Part shown: piece by piece, positions 44,705 through 54,474 of the stretch
Position numbering within the stretch: position 1 is the first letter of the stretch
How the letters are laid out: every line of letters starts with the position of its first letter
Assembly: GCA_024239075.1 (NCBI GenBank)
Contig: JANBVI010000011.1
Coordinates: 34,696-98,695 of the forward strand
Reading direction: 5' to 3'
DNA from: Fischerella sp. CENA71
GTDB taxonomy: Bacteria; Cyanobacteriota; Cyanobacteriia; Cyanobacteriales; Nostocaceae
DNA: 64,000 nucleotides
Notes under the pieces: generated by a model
Told to the model about the DNA's origin: nothing
Database searches by the model: none
Seen by the model: only the letters and a program-made list of their open reading frames with translations
Made by a program: the position numbers and the translations under genes

Positions 44705-45886
44705 CTAGTCGCGTTTGGGAGCATGATCGAAGGCACGAGCGATCGCATTCCAAGCTAGTTTATGCTGCATTTGAGCATCAAGGGGTAAAGGACGAACTGG
44801 CGAACGATCAGACCTGGGTTGAGATTGGCTGACGTAAGAATAGCGATCGCTCAGTCCCCAAGTAATTACAGCAATGACTGCTTGTTCATCAAGCACGGTT
44901 GAGAGATAATCTTCATAGACGCTAGCGATGATGCGATCGCGCACTTTTATGTCTCTAGGCAGCTTTTTATCAGCTACATCCATTTCTGTAATCATAATTT
45001 TTAATCCCATACTGGCTACATCCCGCAGAAATTTTCGTAGCTTGCTGGGGCTAAATTTATTCTCACCAGGTGACAAGTGAGCTTGAATACCAAGGGCATG
45101 AATCGGTGTACCCTTAGTCCGTAAACGCTCTAGTAATTTTAGTACCGCCGTTCTTTTTGCTTCCTGTTCAGGAGTGTCATAATCTAAACCAAAATCATTA
45201 TAGACTAATAATGCTTGAGGGTCAGCCGCAGCAGTAAGACGAAACGCTAAATCAATATAATCTTTTCCCAACATTTTTAACCAGGGAGTAATTCTCAAAC
45301 TGTCATCTCTGCCATCTTCTGGTTTAATCGCTTCGTTTACTACATCCCAAGAATGAATTTTTCCGGCATAGCGTTTCACGACTGTTTGAATGTGGTTCTC
45401 TAATAGCTGTGCTGCATTGTAGTTATTCACTGTTTTTCTAAACCATGTAGGTAAAGAGTCATGCCAAACTAAAGTGTGACCACGCAACAACTGGTTGTGA
45501 GTTGCAGCAAAGTTAGCCATCCAGTCTGCTGCGCTAAAATCAAAACGGTCTGGACTTGGACGAAGTTTTGCATTGCCGGCAGTCCACTTAAATTCCCATT
45601 CTGGCACGAGCATACTACAATTTTGGACTATGGCAGCAGCATATGAATCATCTGATGAGAGATCGATTTGCCGAGTTGCTGCCCCATAAATTAGTCCTTT
45701 CTTAGCGGCACGTTCTTTTAAAGAAAATTCCTTAGTAACTATAAAATTCCTGCTGGGATTATCAAGCGCTTGTATCTGCTGATTTTGATAAGCAGCTTTA
45801 CTTGTTACTACAGCACTCATAGTTGCTAAACTACCTAAGCCGAATAAAAAACTACGTCTGCCAATTAATCTACGCTTTTGATTCAT
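44705..45886 (-). CDS. GH10 endo-1,4-beta-xylanase-type hydrolase, Tat-exported
   Basis: The 393-aa protein opens with a twin-arginine signal (GRRSFLFGLG, then a hydrophobic stretch ending near AYQNQ), so it is probably exported folded. GH10 motifs follow: RGHTLVWHDSLPTWF, the catalytic acid region WDVVNEAIKPED and the nucleophile region IMITEMDVAD. It overlaps the upstream GT4 gene by 17 bp, tying it to polysaccharide synthesis. GH10 enzymes usually cut xylan or related beta-1,4 glycans; here it may trim or release the cell's own polysaccharide (inference). Confidence 0.9.
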   Translation of the reverse strand: MNQKRRLIGRRSFLFGLGSLATMSAVVTSKAAYQNQQIQALDNPSRNFIVTKEFSLKERAAKKGLIYGAATRQIDLSSDDSYAAAIVQNCSMLVPEWEFKWTAGNAKLRPSPDRFDFSAADWMANFAATHNQLLRGHTLVWHDSLPTWFRKTVNNYNAAQLLENHIQTVVKRYAGKIHSWDVVNEAIKPEDGRDDSLRITPWLKMLGKDYIDLAFRLTAAADPQALLVYNDFGLDYDTPEQEAKRTAVLKLLERLRTKGTPIHALGIQAHLSPGENKFSPSKLRKFLRDVASMGLKIMITEMDVADKKLPRDIKVRDRIIASVYEDYLSTVLDEQAVIAVITWGLSDRYSYVSQSQPRSDRSPVRPLPLDAQMQHKLAWNAIARAFDHAPKRD

Positions 45887-46973
45887 GAAAACTGTGTTTT
45901 TTTGTGGGTTTTAATACTGAGTTATAGACATTAAGTAAAGAATTGAGATAATTTTTAATATCGTATGGCATTACACGTTCTCTTGCAGTTCTTCCCAGTA
46001 TCAACCTTAATTCCTCATTAGTAATTAAAGATTCTATTGCTGCTGATAACTGTTGAATATCGCCAGGTTTAACTAGCAAACCATTCTCATTAGTAACTAC
46101 TAGCTCAGGAATTCCTCCAACTGGTGTAGTAATTACAGGTAATCCCCAACTCATCGCTTCAAGTATTGCCATCGGCAAACCTTCATTGTAAGAAGGCAAT
46201 AGGAATACATCCGCTTTAGCTAACAGTTTATCTCGTTGTTCTGAGTTTACCCAACCCGCAAAAGTAATATATTTTGTCAGATTTAGATTTTCAACTAACT
46301 TACGCCCTTGTTCTATATCTCCATCTCCGGCGATAATTAACTTGGCACGGTTTTTTGGCTCAGTAGGTAGGTTAGCAAACGCCTCAATTAAATCAAATGT
46401 TCCTTTGCGTTGACCAACACGTCCGCAAAAGAGTAGAGTTACCTGATTGGCATTCATCCGTTGAGGAATTTCTACAGGCAATTCGGCAGGATTAGGTAAC
46501 ACAAAAACTTGTTGTGGGTTTAAACCTAGATTCAAAACATAGTAATCTTTCCAAGTTTTTGATAAAACAATCAAACCACTGCAACGACGAAATATGCCGC
46601 TCAACAATTGCTTTGCCCAATCAGGAAGTCGAGAGAAAGTGAGATGAAATTCAGCGCCATGAGCGTGCAACAATACTGGCTTGCTAAATAGAAAAGCAAT
46701 CAGGGCAAAAATAGATTTTCTTAAAAGGTTACCACCCTCTGAAATCTGAAGATATATTATATCTGTTTGTTCAAATATTAGTTTCCATAAAAACTTTCCT
46801 AAAGCTTGAAAAAATATTATCAATCTATGTGCGATAGAACCTTCATCATGGCTGGTAAGATGCTGAATATCTATATCATTAGGAGCGTGTTTTATTATGA
46901 GTTTTTCAAAGGTTGCAATTCCACCATTCTGTTCTAAACTTGAACCTACCATGAAAACTTTAAGTTTTGTCAT
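45870..46973 (-). CDS. GT4-family glycosyltransferase
   Basis: The 367-aa protein has a GT-B fold. The N-terminal motif VGSSLEQNGGIATFEKLI is typical of sugar-transferring GT4 enzymes, and the donor-binding C-terminal part has GRVGQRKGTFDLIEAF and SYNEGLPMAILEAMSWG, the E-x7-E motif intact. It is the first gene of its transcript, with a conserved 65-bp element 180 bp upstream. It should add a sugar from a nucleotide donor to the growing repeat unit on the membrane's inner face; donor and acceptor are unknown. Confidence 0.85.
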   Translation of the reverse strand: MTKLKVFMVGSSLEQNGGIATFEKLIIKHAPNDIDIQHLTSHDEGSIAHRLIIFFQALGKFLWKLIFEQTDIIYLQISEGGNLLRKSIFALIAFLFSKPVLLHAHGAEFHLTFSRLPDWAKQLLSGIFRRCSGLIVLSKTWKDYYVLNLGLNPQQVFVLPNPAELPVEIPQRMNANQVTLLFCGRVGQRKGTFDLIEAFANLPTEPKNRAKLIIAGDGDIEQGRKLVENLNLTKYITFAGWVNSEQRDKLLAKADVFLLPSYNEGLPMAILEAMSWGLPVITTPVGGIPELVVTNENGLLVKPGDIQQLSAAIESLITNEELRLILGRTARERVMPYDIKNYLNSLLNVYNSVLKPTKKHSFHESKA

Positions 46974-47153
46974 TTACTAATTTCCTTTAAGTGATGTTCT
47001 TATAGTTGTATTAAGTAAATAAATTCAGTTAGCCGTAACTTAGATTGCCAAACTAAAAATTTTAGCTTAATTACCTAAATATTTTGCTACATAGTTATAG
47101 TTTCCTTCTCAAAGCCCAAAATAAAACCTATCTAATGGCTAATTAAAGCCTTA

Positions 47154-47218
47154 GATATACAGTATCCCTAAGGAAGTAATAAAAATATCCACCTAGCTAT
47201 CCACTTGACAGTAGCGCG
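47154..47218 (-). promoter_or_regulatory. Conserved EPS-locus element, copy 1
   Basis: The plus strand carries GATATACAGTATCC, an A/T spacer, then TAGCTATCCACTTG, ending in TAGCGCG. Two further copies occur at 54244-54307 and 60357-60423. Read toward the downstream gene it presents CAAGTGGATAGCTA then GGATACTGTATATC. The element lies about 180 bp before the GT4 start at 46973. The rest of 46974-47361 holds no gene. Confidence 0.75.
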
Positions 47219-47361
47219 CAGATAGCTTAGGTGTTAAAGAAAATTTAAATTTATTTAAGTTAGAAAACTGCCAAATTTTTAAGTATTAAAGCTTATTTCG
47301 GCTTGCTTTATAAGGAAAATTAAGTGTAAGTCTCAGTTAATAATATTTAGAAACAAGAATG

Positions 47362-48618
47362 TCAGTAATTTCTAAATTTTGTATTTTTATCGGTAATTAT
47401 TAATGTATAAACTATAGCTACATAAATCACCCAAAAAAGATCATTTTGAACCATTAATGAACTTTCTCCCAAACTAGCTAGAACCAGATAAGTTAGATAT
47501 AGCAATGGCCATAACCAAGTATTTTTTTCCGCATATGGCATATACAATAAAGCTCTAATTGCAGTAGCAAAGAAAGTAATTGCCAATAAAAATAATCCAA
47601 AGATACCTAATTGCAGCCAGACATCTAAAAAACCATTATGTGCGTTTGGAGGAGTCCATCCCGATGCATACCAGAGTTCACTAGACTCTCCTTCCAATCC
47701 ATTCCAAAATCCCCCAAATCCATAGCCAAACCACGGTCTTGTCCAAATCTGATGTAAAACCAGTGGCCACAAATCTGCGCGACCGGTGAGTGTAGTATCT
47801 TTACCAAGCGAACCGAGGAAAGCTTCGGCGTTACTTGTTAACCAAAAATATAAGCTGCTACCTATAGCTACTATGCCAAGCAAGCCAGGAATCTTAAAAT
47901 CCAAATTCCATTTTAAAATTCCGAAGGCAGGGAATGCAGCTAGTACGATTATACAATTAATCAGAGATGTCTTGGCAGTTGAAAGTAATAATAATAAGAT
48001 CGATAAGCTACAACCAAGCCATAGTAACCAGCGATTTTTTCTGAGACTAGTTGCTAAAATACAGAAAATAATCGTACTGAGAGCCATATATTTGCCAAGA
48101 ACATTTTTGTGGTTGTAGATTCCTCTCCACTTTCCTGCATGAATTCCACCCATAATTCCAAATTTTGGTAGGGCTACAGCAAACAAGAAACTGGATACTA
48201 TGGTTATGCCAAATGTCCAAGCTAGCAACTTTAGCTGTTCTTTCATGGTGTAGCGTGTAGCTAAGTAAAGCCCAAACATCGTTGTGCCTGTAAAGGCAAT
48301 AATGCGAGATAAACTTTTTGATGGGTTAGCAGTCCAAAAAATTGATAATATAACAAATCCTGCTAATACCCACATATATCTATCTTTACTCAATACATAA
48401 ACAACTTTTTTCCAGCGGAGAACAAGTAATAAAAAAGTTACAATATAATTTACAAAGAAAAGGGCTAGAACCAATGAGTTGTCTATTGAAGCAACTCCTC
48501 TGTCTATGTCACCTTCATTGGCACCGCCTGAGAGAATTAAAGTTAATGGTGCTCCTGAATAATGAAGTAAATACAGAACTGCAAAACCATATTCTGCCAA
48601 TTTGAGTAGTCTTTTCAT
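47362..48618 (-). CDS. O-antigen ligase/Wzy-type polymerase
   Basis: The 418-aa protein has about ten hydrophobic helices and a large periplasmic loop between helices near residues 270-330 (WPLVLHQIWTRPWFGYGFGGFWNG, then PPNAHNGFLDVWLQLG). That loop is the signature of the Wzy_C/O-antigen ligase superfamily, with the Arg and His residues used in catalysis. It should polymerise flipped repeat units or ligate the polymer. It lies between two GT4 genes on the same strand, 5 bp after the upstream one, supporting co-transcription. Confidence 0.85.
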   Translation of the reverse strand: MKRLLKLAEYGFAVLYLLHYSGAPLTLILSGGANEGDIDRGVASIDNSLVLALFFVNYIVTFLLLVLRWKKVVYVLSKDRYMWVLAGFVILSIFWTANPSKSLSRIIAFTGTTMFGLYLATRYTMKEQLKLLAWTFGITIVSSFLFAVALPKFGIMGGIHAGKWRGIYNHKNVLGKYMALSTIIFCILATSLRKNRWLLWLGCSLSILLLLLSTAKTSLINCIIVLAAFPAFGILKWNLDFKIPGLLGIVAIGSSLYFWLTSNAEAFLGSLGKDTTLTGRADLWPLVLHQIWTRPWFGYGFGGFWNGLEGESSELWYASGWTPPNAHNGFLDVWLQLGIFGLFLLAITFFATAIRALLYMPYAEKNTWLWPLLYLTYLVLASLGESSLMVQNDLFWVIYVAIVYTLIITDKNTKFRNY

Positions 48619-48623
48619 CGGCT

Positions 48624-49727
48624 TTAAGATTTACTCTTTAGATGGGTAGCTTTTTGGTAAATTTCAACAGTTTGAGCAGCAATATTCGACCAATTTAAAT
48701 CTTGCTGACAGCGTGCTAATGCCGCAGTTTGTATTTGCTGTTGTAAGTTGCGATCGCTCAATAAATGAATAATAGCATCAGCTAAGGCGCGAACATTACG
48801 CGGTGGAACTAGCAATCCGTCTTTTTCATGTTTAATCATTTCGGATAAACCGCCGATATCAGAAGCAATTACTGGTGTTCCCATCCCATAGGCGATCGCC
48901 GCTACACCACTTTGCGATGCTTCAATATAAGGTAAAATGACTGCTGTACTGCGTTGAAACAAATCAGCTATTTCTGTATCTTGGATATAGCGATTCAAAA
49001 TTTCGTAGCGTTTCTCATCATATCCATTAGGGAAATATTGCTGTAAATTTTCTCCTCTTCCGGCAATAATTAGCTTTACCTCTGGAATATGTTCTGCAAC
49101 TAATGGTATCGCTTCAAGCAGATATTTCAAGCCTTTATAGGGCCAAATCCGCCCTAAAAATAGCAATGTATAAGGTTCACGTACTACATCTTTACTAGCT
49201 GCCAATTTCTGATATAAACTTCCCAGTTCTCCGTGAGGAAGAACCCTGACTCTTTGTTCTGATACAGCTAATTCTTGGAGCAACGCATTCTTAAGTAAGT
49301 CAGCATGAACTATTAACTGCTGAGAACGATGAAAAGTAATTTTGCGAGTATATTCTGAACCAAACACGTTTTGTCGATCCCCTGGATGACGAACAACATC
49401 ATGTATTGTTGTTACTAAAGGAGGCATTTTATTAAACAAAAGCGTCAAGTCAAACCAGGGATCGTTTGTTTCCTGGATATGTAAAACATCAGGTGAACTG
49501 GCTCGAATAACATGCATCATTTCATGCATAGCATTTATGTTACGTAAATCGCGGATACGTGGTTTTTCAAAACTGCGTATATGTATACGGGAATCGAGAA
49601 CATCTTTACATTGGGCGGACACATGTTTGGGATGAATTAGGGTTAACTCAACATAGTTAGCTAAAGCATTTGCTAATTGAACTGTGTATTCATAAAAACA
49701 AAAATGTAACAAAGATATCTTCATCAT
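48624..49727 (-). CDS. GT4-family glycosyltransferase (variant E-x7-E)
   Basis: The 367-aa GT-B protein has the N-terminal motif LLHFCFYEYTVQLANAL, a donor-binding segment LLFLGRIWPYKGLKYLLEAIP and the C-terminal IEASQSGVAAIAYGMGTPVIASD. The second Glu of the usual E-x7-E donor motif is replaced, a change seen in some GT4 subgroups. The donor could differ from that of the gene at 45870. It lies between the flippase and Wzy genes in one strand and direction. Confidence 0.85.
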   Translation of the reverse strand: MMKISLLHFCFYEYTVQLANALANYVELTLIHPKHVSAQCKDVLDSRIHIRSFEKPRIRDLRNINAMHEMMHVIRASSPDVLHIQETNDPWFDLTLLFNKMPPLVTTIHDVVRHPGDRQNVFGSEYTRKITFHRSQQLIVHADLLKNALLQELAVSEQRVRVLPHGELGSLYQKLAASKDVVREPYTLLFLGRIWPYKGLKYLLEAIPLVAEHIPEVKLIIAGRGENLQQYFPNGYDEKRYEILNRYIQDTEIADLFQRSTAVILPYIEASQSGVAAIAYGMGTPVIASDIGGLSEMIKHEKDGLLVPPRNVRALADAIIHLLSDRNLQQQIQTAALARCQQDLNWSNIAAQTVEIYQKATHLKSKS

Positions 49728-49781
49728 AATTTTGATATTTTGTGTGAAAATAAATTTACTTTTTTAGTATTTTTTATTATT

Positions 49782-51236
49782 TTATCGCTGTTTAATTGAA
49801 TGCAATTTATGCGATAATTTCTCCCAAACAACGCTAAAACCCCCAATGGCATAAATCCCTAAAATACTAGTGATTACGATGTAAGCTAAGGTAGCAATCA
49901 ATATATTAACTAAAATATTTTGACTAAAATTTTGCAGTCCTAGAAATACAGTTAGCATTAAAAAGCTAACTAAAATGGGACGACGTGTAGTATGCCATAA
50001 TTTTAGATAAAAAAGCCGCTTATATACATTATAAATATATATGCCACAAGTCACTATTTGTGTAATAAGGACTGAAGTCGCAGCACCATTTAATTGATAT
50101 TTAGGTACTAATAAAATACTTAGTAAAGCCACTAATACAGTTGTTGTCAATACTTCTATGAGGTTAATTCGCTCAAATCCATTTGCCACTAATACATAGC
50201 TTAATGGACGGCTAAAGGCTGAGGTCAGCAGACCAATTGCAATTATATTAAGTGCTAAAGTTGCTTGAGCAAAGTTACCATTTTTATATAGCAGTATAAG
50301 TAAATCTTGTCCTATAAAAAATATACTGATAATGAATGGTAAGACAACAATCAATAGAATTTCAACTGCTCTTTCTGCTAATTTTTGCTGCTGTACACGC
50401 CCTAAATTAACAGCCTTTGACATACTAGGAAATAAACCTATGATCAGACTATAAGAAATAATTTGAAAAGGTTGCATCAATTGTCCGACCGCACCATAAA
50501 GTCCCACCACTATCTCACCTCCTAATAAAGATAGGATGAGAACCTGCATTCTATCCTTCAATACAGATATGCCCTCAATTACTACAAATGTACCTACATC
50601 CTTTGTGGACTTCCACATAAAGTTCCAGTCAAATTGAAATTTATATTTAACAAATCGTGATACTAAACCCCATTCAATTAATAAAATTAGGGTTTCTGAA
50701 ATGACTAGGAGCGCACATACAAAGTTAATATCATATTTTAGATTCATCCCCCAGATGATTAACAGCACACGCAGGATATAAACTGGCACTGTACTAATGG
50801 CTATTAGGTGCATCTTCTCTTGTGCCTGAAAAATAGCCTCGGTAATATTAGAAAGTGAGAAAGGAATAATTGTTAAACCCATGAGATAGCATACAGTCGA
50901 GGTATCGGGACTGTAGGGTAAAACAAACACTACAATTGCTAAGACTGCATAGCCAATGATGCTGAAAAACAACTGCAATAAACTTCCACTGACTAAATAA
51001 AGTGGTGTTTCGTTAGGATTACGTGCTAGCTCTCTGGTAAACAGTGTCTTAAAACCCTGTGAAGCTATAGACATGAAGACAAAATAATAGCTGAAGGCAA
51101 GCATATACTGCCCCAGCTCATATGGTCCTAAAATCCGAGCGATAGATGCAACTAAAACAAAAGTCGTAATACTTTGTGTTAGTCGATTGACTAATAATGC
51201 AAAAGAATTTCCTACTAGTTTGCTTCGCTTTGACAT
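49782..51236 (-). CDS. Wzx-type polysaccharide flippase
   Basis: The protein (484 aa from ATG 51234-51236, MSKRSKLVGNSFALLV) has about 12-14 hydrophobic helices and family features such as RILGPYELGQYMLAFSYY and a conserved GEIVVGLYGAVGQLMQPF. It belongs to the MOP/MVF flippase group that moves lipid-linked repeat units across the inner membrane. The longer frame from 51347 would add a non-membrane stretch with an odd composition, so the internal ATG is preferred. It lies between the A-PCP-TE gene and a GT4 gene on the same strand. Confidence 0.85.
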   Translation of the reverse strand: MSKRSKLVGNSFALLVNRLTQSITTFVLVASIARILGPYELGQYMLAFSYYFVFMSIASQGFKTLFTRELARNPNETPLYLVSGSLLQLFFSIIGYAVLAIVVFVLPYSPDTSTVCYLMGLTIIPFSLSNITEAIFQAQEKMHLIAISTVPVYILRVLLIIWGMNLKYDINFVCALLVISETLILLIEWGLVSRFVKYKFQFDWNFMWKSTKDVGTFVVIEGISVLKDRMQVLILSLLGGEIVVGLYGAVGQLMQPFQIISYSLIIGLFPSMSKAVNLGRVQQQKLAERAVEILLIVVLPFIISIFFIGQDLLILLYKNGNFAQATLALNIIAIGLLTSAFSRPLSYVLVANGFERINLIEVLTTTVLVALLSILLVPKYQLNGAATSVLITQIVTCGIYIYNVYKRLFYLKLWHTTRRPILVSFLMLTVFLGLQNFSQNILVNILIATLAYIVITSILGIYAIGGFSVVWEKLSHKLHSIKQR

Positions 51237-51419
51237 TAGCAATAGACCTTTTTCTTTATGACATATCTTTAAGAAAGTCTGAAATAAACTCAGATGAACA
51301 AACTCTGAAAATAATGAAACCCAAGCTCTACAAAATTTTCTTGACAAAGAAGGAGTAGGAAATTCTTACCGTCTCAATTCCCGTTTTTAACAGGAAGAAG
51401 GATGGTTAAACTAATTAAT

Positions 51420-54140
51420 TCATAGCTGCTCTAAGCAAAACTTCAATTTTTCAGCCAACTCTCGAACATGAGGTTCTCTCAACATACTATAGTGATCACC
51501 AGCAAGACTATAAATTTCTAAGCCTCCACCTACTAAATCATCCCAGCCTAAGTCAAGGTGCTTGGCAAACTTCACAGGCTGCAACTTGGAACGAAAAAGA
51601 GTAGCTGTTCCTGGATACACTTGAGGTTGATAATTTTTCCTAGCTTGCGAATTAGTTTCTAAAACCCTAAAGTCGTAGCCTGGTTCTGACAACTCACTCA
51701 TCAATACATTCTTGTAATTTCCATCCTTAAGACGCCACTGTACCCAGTTTTTGACATACTTTAGCCTCTGTTGAGGTTTAAGTTGCTTAAGGTTACTTAA
51801 ATGAACCCTGAGAAATTTAGTAATTGATGAGCGAGTTGGTTGCAAAGTTGGAGAACTAACATCAAATAAGCCTAGCAAAGCTACCTTCTGACCTTGGATA
51901 TGAAGTTGTTGAGCCATCTCAAATGCGACAACTCCACCAAAAGAATAACCTGCTAGAAAGTAAGGACCATTGGGTTGAATTGTGCGAATCTCTTGAATGT
52001 AATGGTTCGCCATGTCTTCAATAGACGTTAATGGCTCTTGTTTACCAGTTAGCCCTTGTGCTTGCAGCCCATAAACTGGTTGCTCCCGACCCAAATAATT
52101 TGCTAAGTGATAATAATCTAAAACATTACCACCAACTGGATGGATGCAAAATAAAGGTGGTTTTGAGCCGTTTAGTTGAATTGGCACAAGTGAGGAAGTC
52201 CAATTTTCTGGTTGTTTTTCTTGGCGTAGAACATTAGCCAATCCCTCAATCGTTGGCGTCTCAAACAGGATAGCCAAAGGAAGCTTTCTATTCCAAATTC
52301 TTTCAATATCAGCAATTAAGCGCACAGCTATCAGCGAATTACCTCCTACTTCAAAGAAGTTGTCTTTGACGCCAATAGGTTGAACACTTAAAACTTTTTG
52401 CCAAATTTTTGTTAGCTTAAGTTCTAACTCATTTCGGGGAGCTACAAAAGTTTCTTCCAAATCTTGTTTAACATCGTTGAGTGCTGGTAAAGCGCGACGA
52501 TCTATTTTGCCAGTCGGTGTGAGGGGAAATGCTGCAAGCATTATGAAGGCAGAAGGAACCATGTATTCAGGTAACTTCTGTTTTAGGTAATTTCGGAGTT
52601 CTCTAGTAAAAGCCGTTTGGTTAATTTCATTTGAGAATGTTTGCGGAACGATATAAGCAACCAGCCGCGTATTACCTGATGTATCATCTTTACCCATGAC
52701 TATATTTTGCTTAATGCCAGGATAAAGAGCAATATTTGATTCTATTTCACCTAACTCAACACGTTTGCCTCTAATCTTTACTTGATAATCAACACGACCC
52801 ACATATGCTATGTTGCCATCAGGTAGATAGCGAGCTAAGTCTCCTGTTTTGTAGAGGTAGGAACCTGGGCGATCGCTAAACGGATTAGGAATGAATATTT
52901 TCTCGGTCAAATCTGGACGCTTAAGATAGCTACAAGTCAGACAAGTACCACTTATGTACATTTCTCCAATCTCGCCTACTGGTGCAGGACGCAAATCCTC
53001 ATCTAATATGTAAATTTGTGTGTTGGCGATCGCACCTCCAATAGGGACAATTGTTACCTGATCTTCATTTGAGTCTGGAATCGGATACACAGCAACAATG
53101 CCAGTAGTCTCGGTCTGACCATACATATTTATAAATCTTACATCCTGCTTAAACTCAAACCGCCACTTTTTCGGAATGTCAGACAGTAATGGTTCACTAG
53201 CAGATAAAATTAACCGGAGTTGATTATCTAAAATATTTTTTCTTTGGTCAGATTCTAAATTAGCCAGTACATCGGTACAACTGCGCCAGTAAGAGGGAAC
53301 AAGGTCGATGATGGTAATATGATGTTGCTTAATAAATTCAAATAGTGCTAATGGTTTTTGTAGCTGCTCAACAGTTGCTATAACAACAGTAGCTCCTTGA
53401 GAAAACGGCACCATTAATTGCCTAACTGATGATGAAAATGAGAAGGATGCTGTGTGAAGATAGACATCTTTGGTCTGAAGTTGCAATGCCTTACTCATTG
53501 CTTGAACATAGTAATTAATGTTCACATGAGGAATTTCAACACCTTTTGGTTTGCCAGTAGAACCAGAAGTATAAATTACATAGGCAAGATTTTCTGGTGT
53601 TACTTCACTGACTGGGTTTGCTTTACTTTCTCTTGCAATAGTCTTCCATTCAGTATCCAAACAAACCAGCCGTGAATTCAACTGGGGAAGCTCCTTGACC
53701 AGATGCTTTTGAGTTAGCAGTATTGATACTTGAGTTTCTTCTACTATAAAAGCAATGCGCTCTTTTGGATAGGCTGGATCTAAAGGTACATAAGCTCCCC
53801 CAGCTTTGAGAACAGCTAACAACCCCACTACTATTTCTAAAGAGCGATCCATACAGATACCTACAAGGCTTTCTGGTTCCACGCCCATTGCTTGCAGATA
53901 ATGTGCCAGTTGATTGGCGCGGCTGTTCAATTGTTGGTATGTTAACTGTTGATCTCCAAAAATCACTGCAACAGCATTCGGTCTTTGCTCCACCTGGGTT
54001 TCAAACCACTTATGAAAACAAGCAGCTTTCTTGGTATCAAGAGTTTGCCTTAAATTTGGGTGTGTTACTTCACCAATATATGCTTCGGTGTTATATGTGT
54101 TACGTGTAGGTATTGCTCTTGGTATATCTTGTTTGTTCAT
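51420..54140 (-). CDS. NRPS-like A-PCP-TE enzyme with non-amino-acid-type A domain
   Basis: The 906-aa protein has an adenylation domain (about 30-530; LAYVIYTSGSTGKPKGVE and NMYGQTETTG), a carrier domain (about 560-630; DNFFEVGGNSLIAVRL with the phosphopantetheine Ser) and a type I thioesterase (about 650-905; LAGYSFGGVVAFEM with nucleophile Ser, His in GDHYSM). No condensation domain is present. Aligned with GrsA, Asp235, which holds the alpha-amino group of amino acids, is Ser here (SFSSSVRQ), suggesting a substrate with no alpha-amine, such as an aryl, hydroxy or keto acid. It lies in the exopolysaccharide locus and shares its upstream element. The product is unknown; an A-PCP-TE such as RalA or fungal quinone synthetases is a precedent. 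Confidence 0.85.
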   Translation of the reverse strand: MNKQDIPRAIPTRNTYNTEAYIGEVTHPNLRQTLDTKKAACFHKWFETQVEQRPNAVAVIFGDQQLTYQQLNSRANQLAHYLQAMGVEPESLVGICMDRSLEIVVGLLAVLKAGGAYVPLDPAYPKERIAFIVEETQVSILLTQKHLVKELPQLNSRLVCLDTEWKTIARESKANPVSEVTPENLAYVIYTSGSTGKPKGVEIPHVNINYYVQAMSKALQLQTKDVYLHTASFSFSSSVRQLMVPFSQGATVVIATVEQLQKPLALFEFIKQHHITIIDLVPSYWRSCTDVLANLESDQRKNILDNQLRLILSASEPLLSDIPKKWRFEFKQDVRFINMYGQTETTGIVAVYPIPDSNEDQVTIVPIGGAIANTQIYILDEDLRPAPVGEIGEMYISGTCLTCSYLKRPDLTEKIFIPNPFSDRPGSYLYKTGDLARYLPDGNIAYVGRVDYQVKIRGKRVELGEIESNIALYPGIKQNIVMGKDDTSGNTRLVAYIVPQTFSNEINQTAFTRELRNYLKQKLPEYMVPSAFIMLAAFPLTPTGKIDRRALPALNDVKQDLEETFVAPRNELELKLTKIWQKVLSVQPIGVKDNFFEVGGNSLIAVRLIADIERIWNRKLPLAILFETPTIEGLANVLRQEKQPENWTSSLVPIQLNGSKPPLFCIHPVGGNVLDYYHLANYLGREQPVYGLQAQGLTGKQEPLTSIEDMANHYIQEIRTIQPNGPYFLAGYSFGGVVAFEMAQQLHIQGQKVALLGLFDVSSPTLQPTRSSITKFLRVHLSNLKQLKPQQRLKYVKNWVQWRLKDGNYKNVLMSELSEPGYDFRVLETNSQARKNYQPQVYPGTATLFRSKLQPVKFAKHLDLGWDDLVGGGLEIYSLAGDHYSMLREPHVRELAEKLKFCLEQL

Positions 54141-54243
54141 ACGTCGGTTAATTCCCAGGCTTGAGACTTGTAAATCAAGTCTGAGTACAGTATCGTTCTC
54201 AAATAGTGATGATCAATACTATCTGGCGGTTAATTAAAATCCT

Positions 54244-54307
54244 ATACATACAGCATCCTTAGAGAAGATAATATTGTCCACATGACTATCCACTGGGGTG
54301 TAGCGTG
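54244..54307 (-). promoter_or_regulatory. Conserved EPS-locus element, copy 2
   Basis: It carries TACATACAGCATCC, an A/T spacer with ATTGTCCA, then GACTATCCACTGG and TAGCGTG. It lies about 100 bp upstream of the A-PCP-TE gene, in the same orientation relative to it as copies 1 and 3 to their genes. The divergent cupin gene starts about 170 bp on the other side. Confidence 0.75.
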
Positions 54308-54474
54308 TTGAAGCTCTAGAAACTAAATATTAGATTTATAAGCATTGTTAATGAGCCTTTGCGTTTTAGCAATCAAAATCAGCTTGATTAATTTAAGTTG
54401 CTAGTATTTACTGTGCGATCGCACTCATGCTGATCTGTCAATCACCTATTACATTCAAGGCACCTAAGTATTTT

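Noticed and set aside
45116-45886. GH10 gene as an assembly contaminant
   Set aside because: It overlaps the neighbouring GT4 gene, and its HIP1-type octamers match the rest of the locus.
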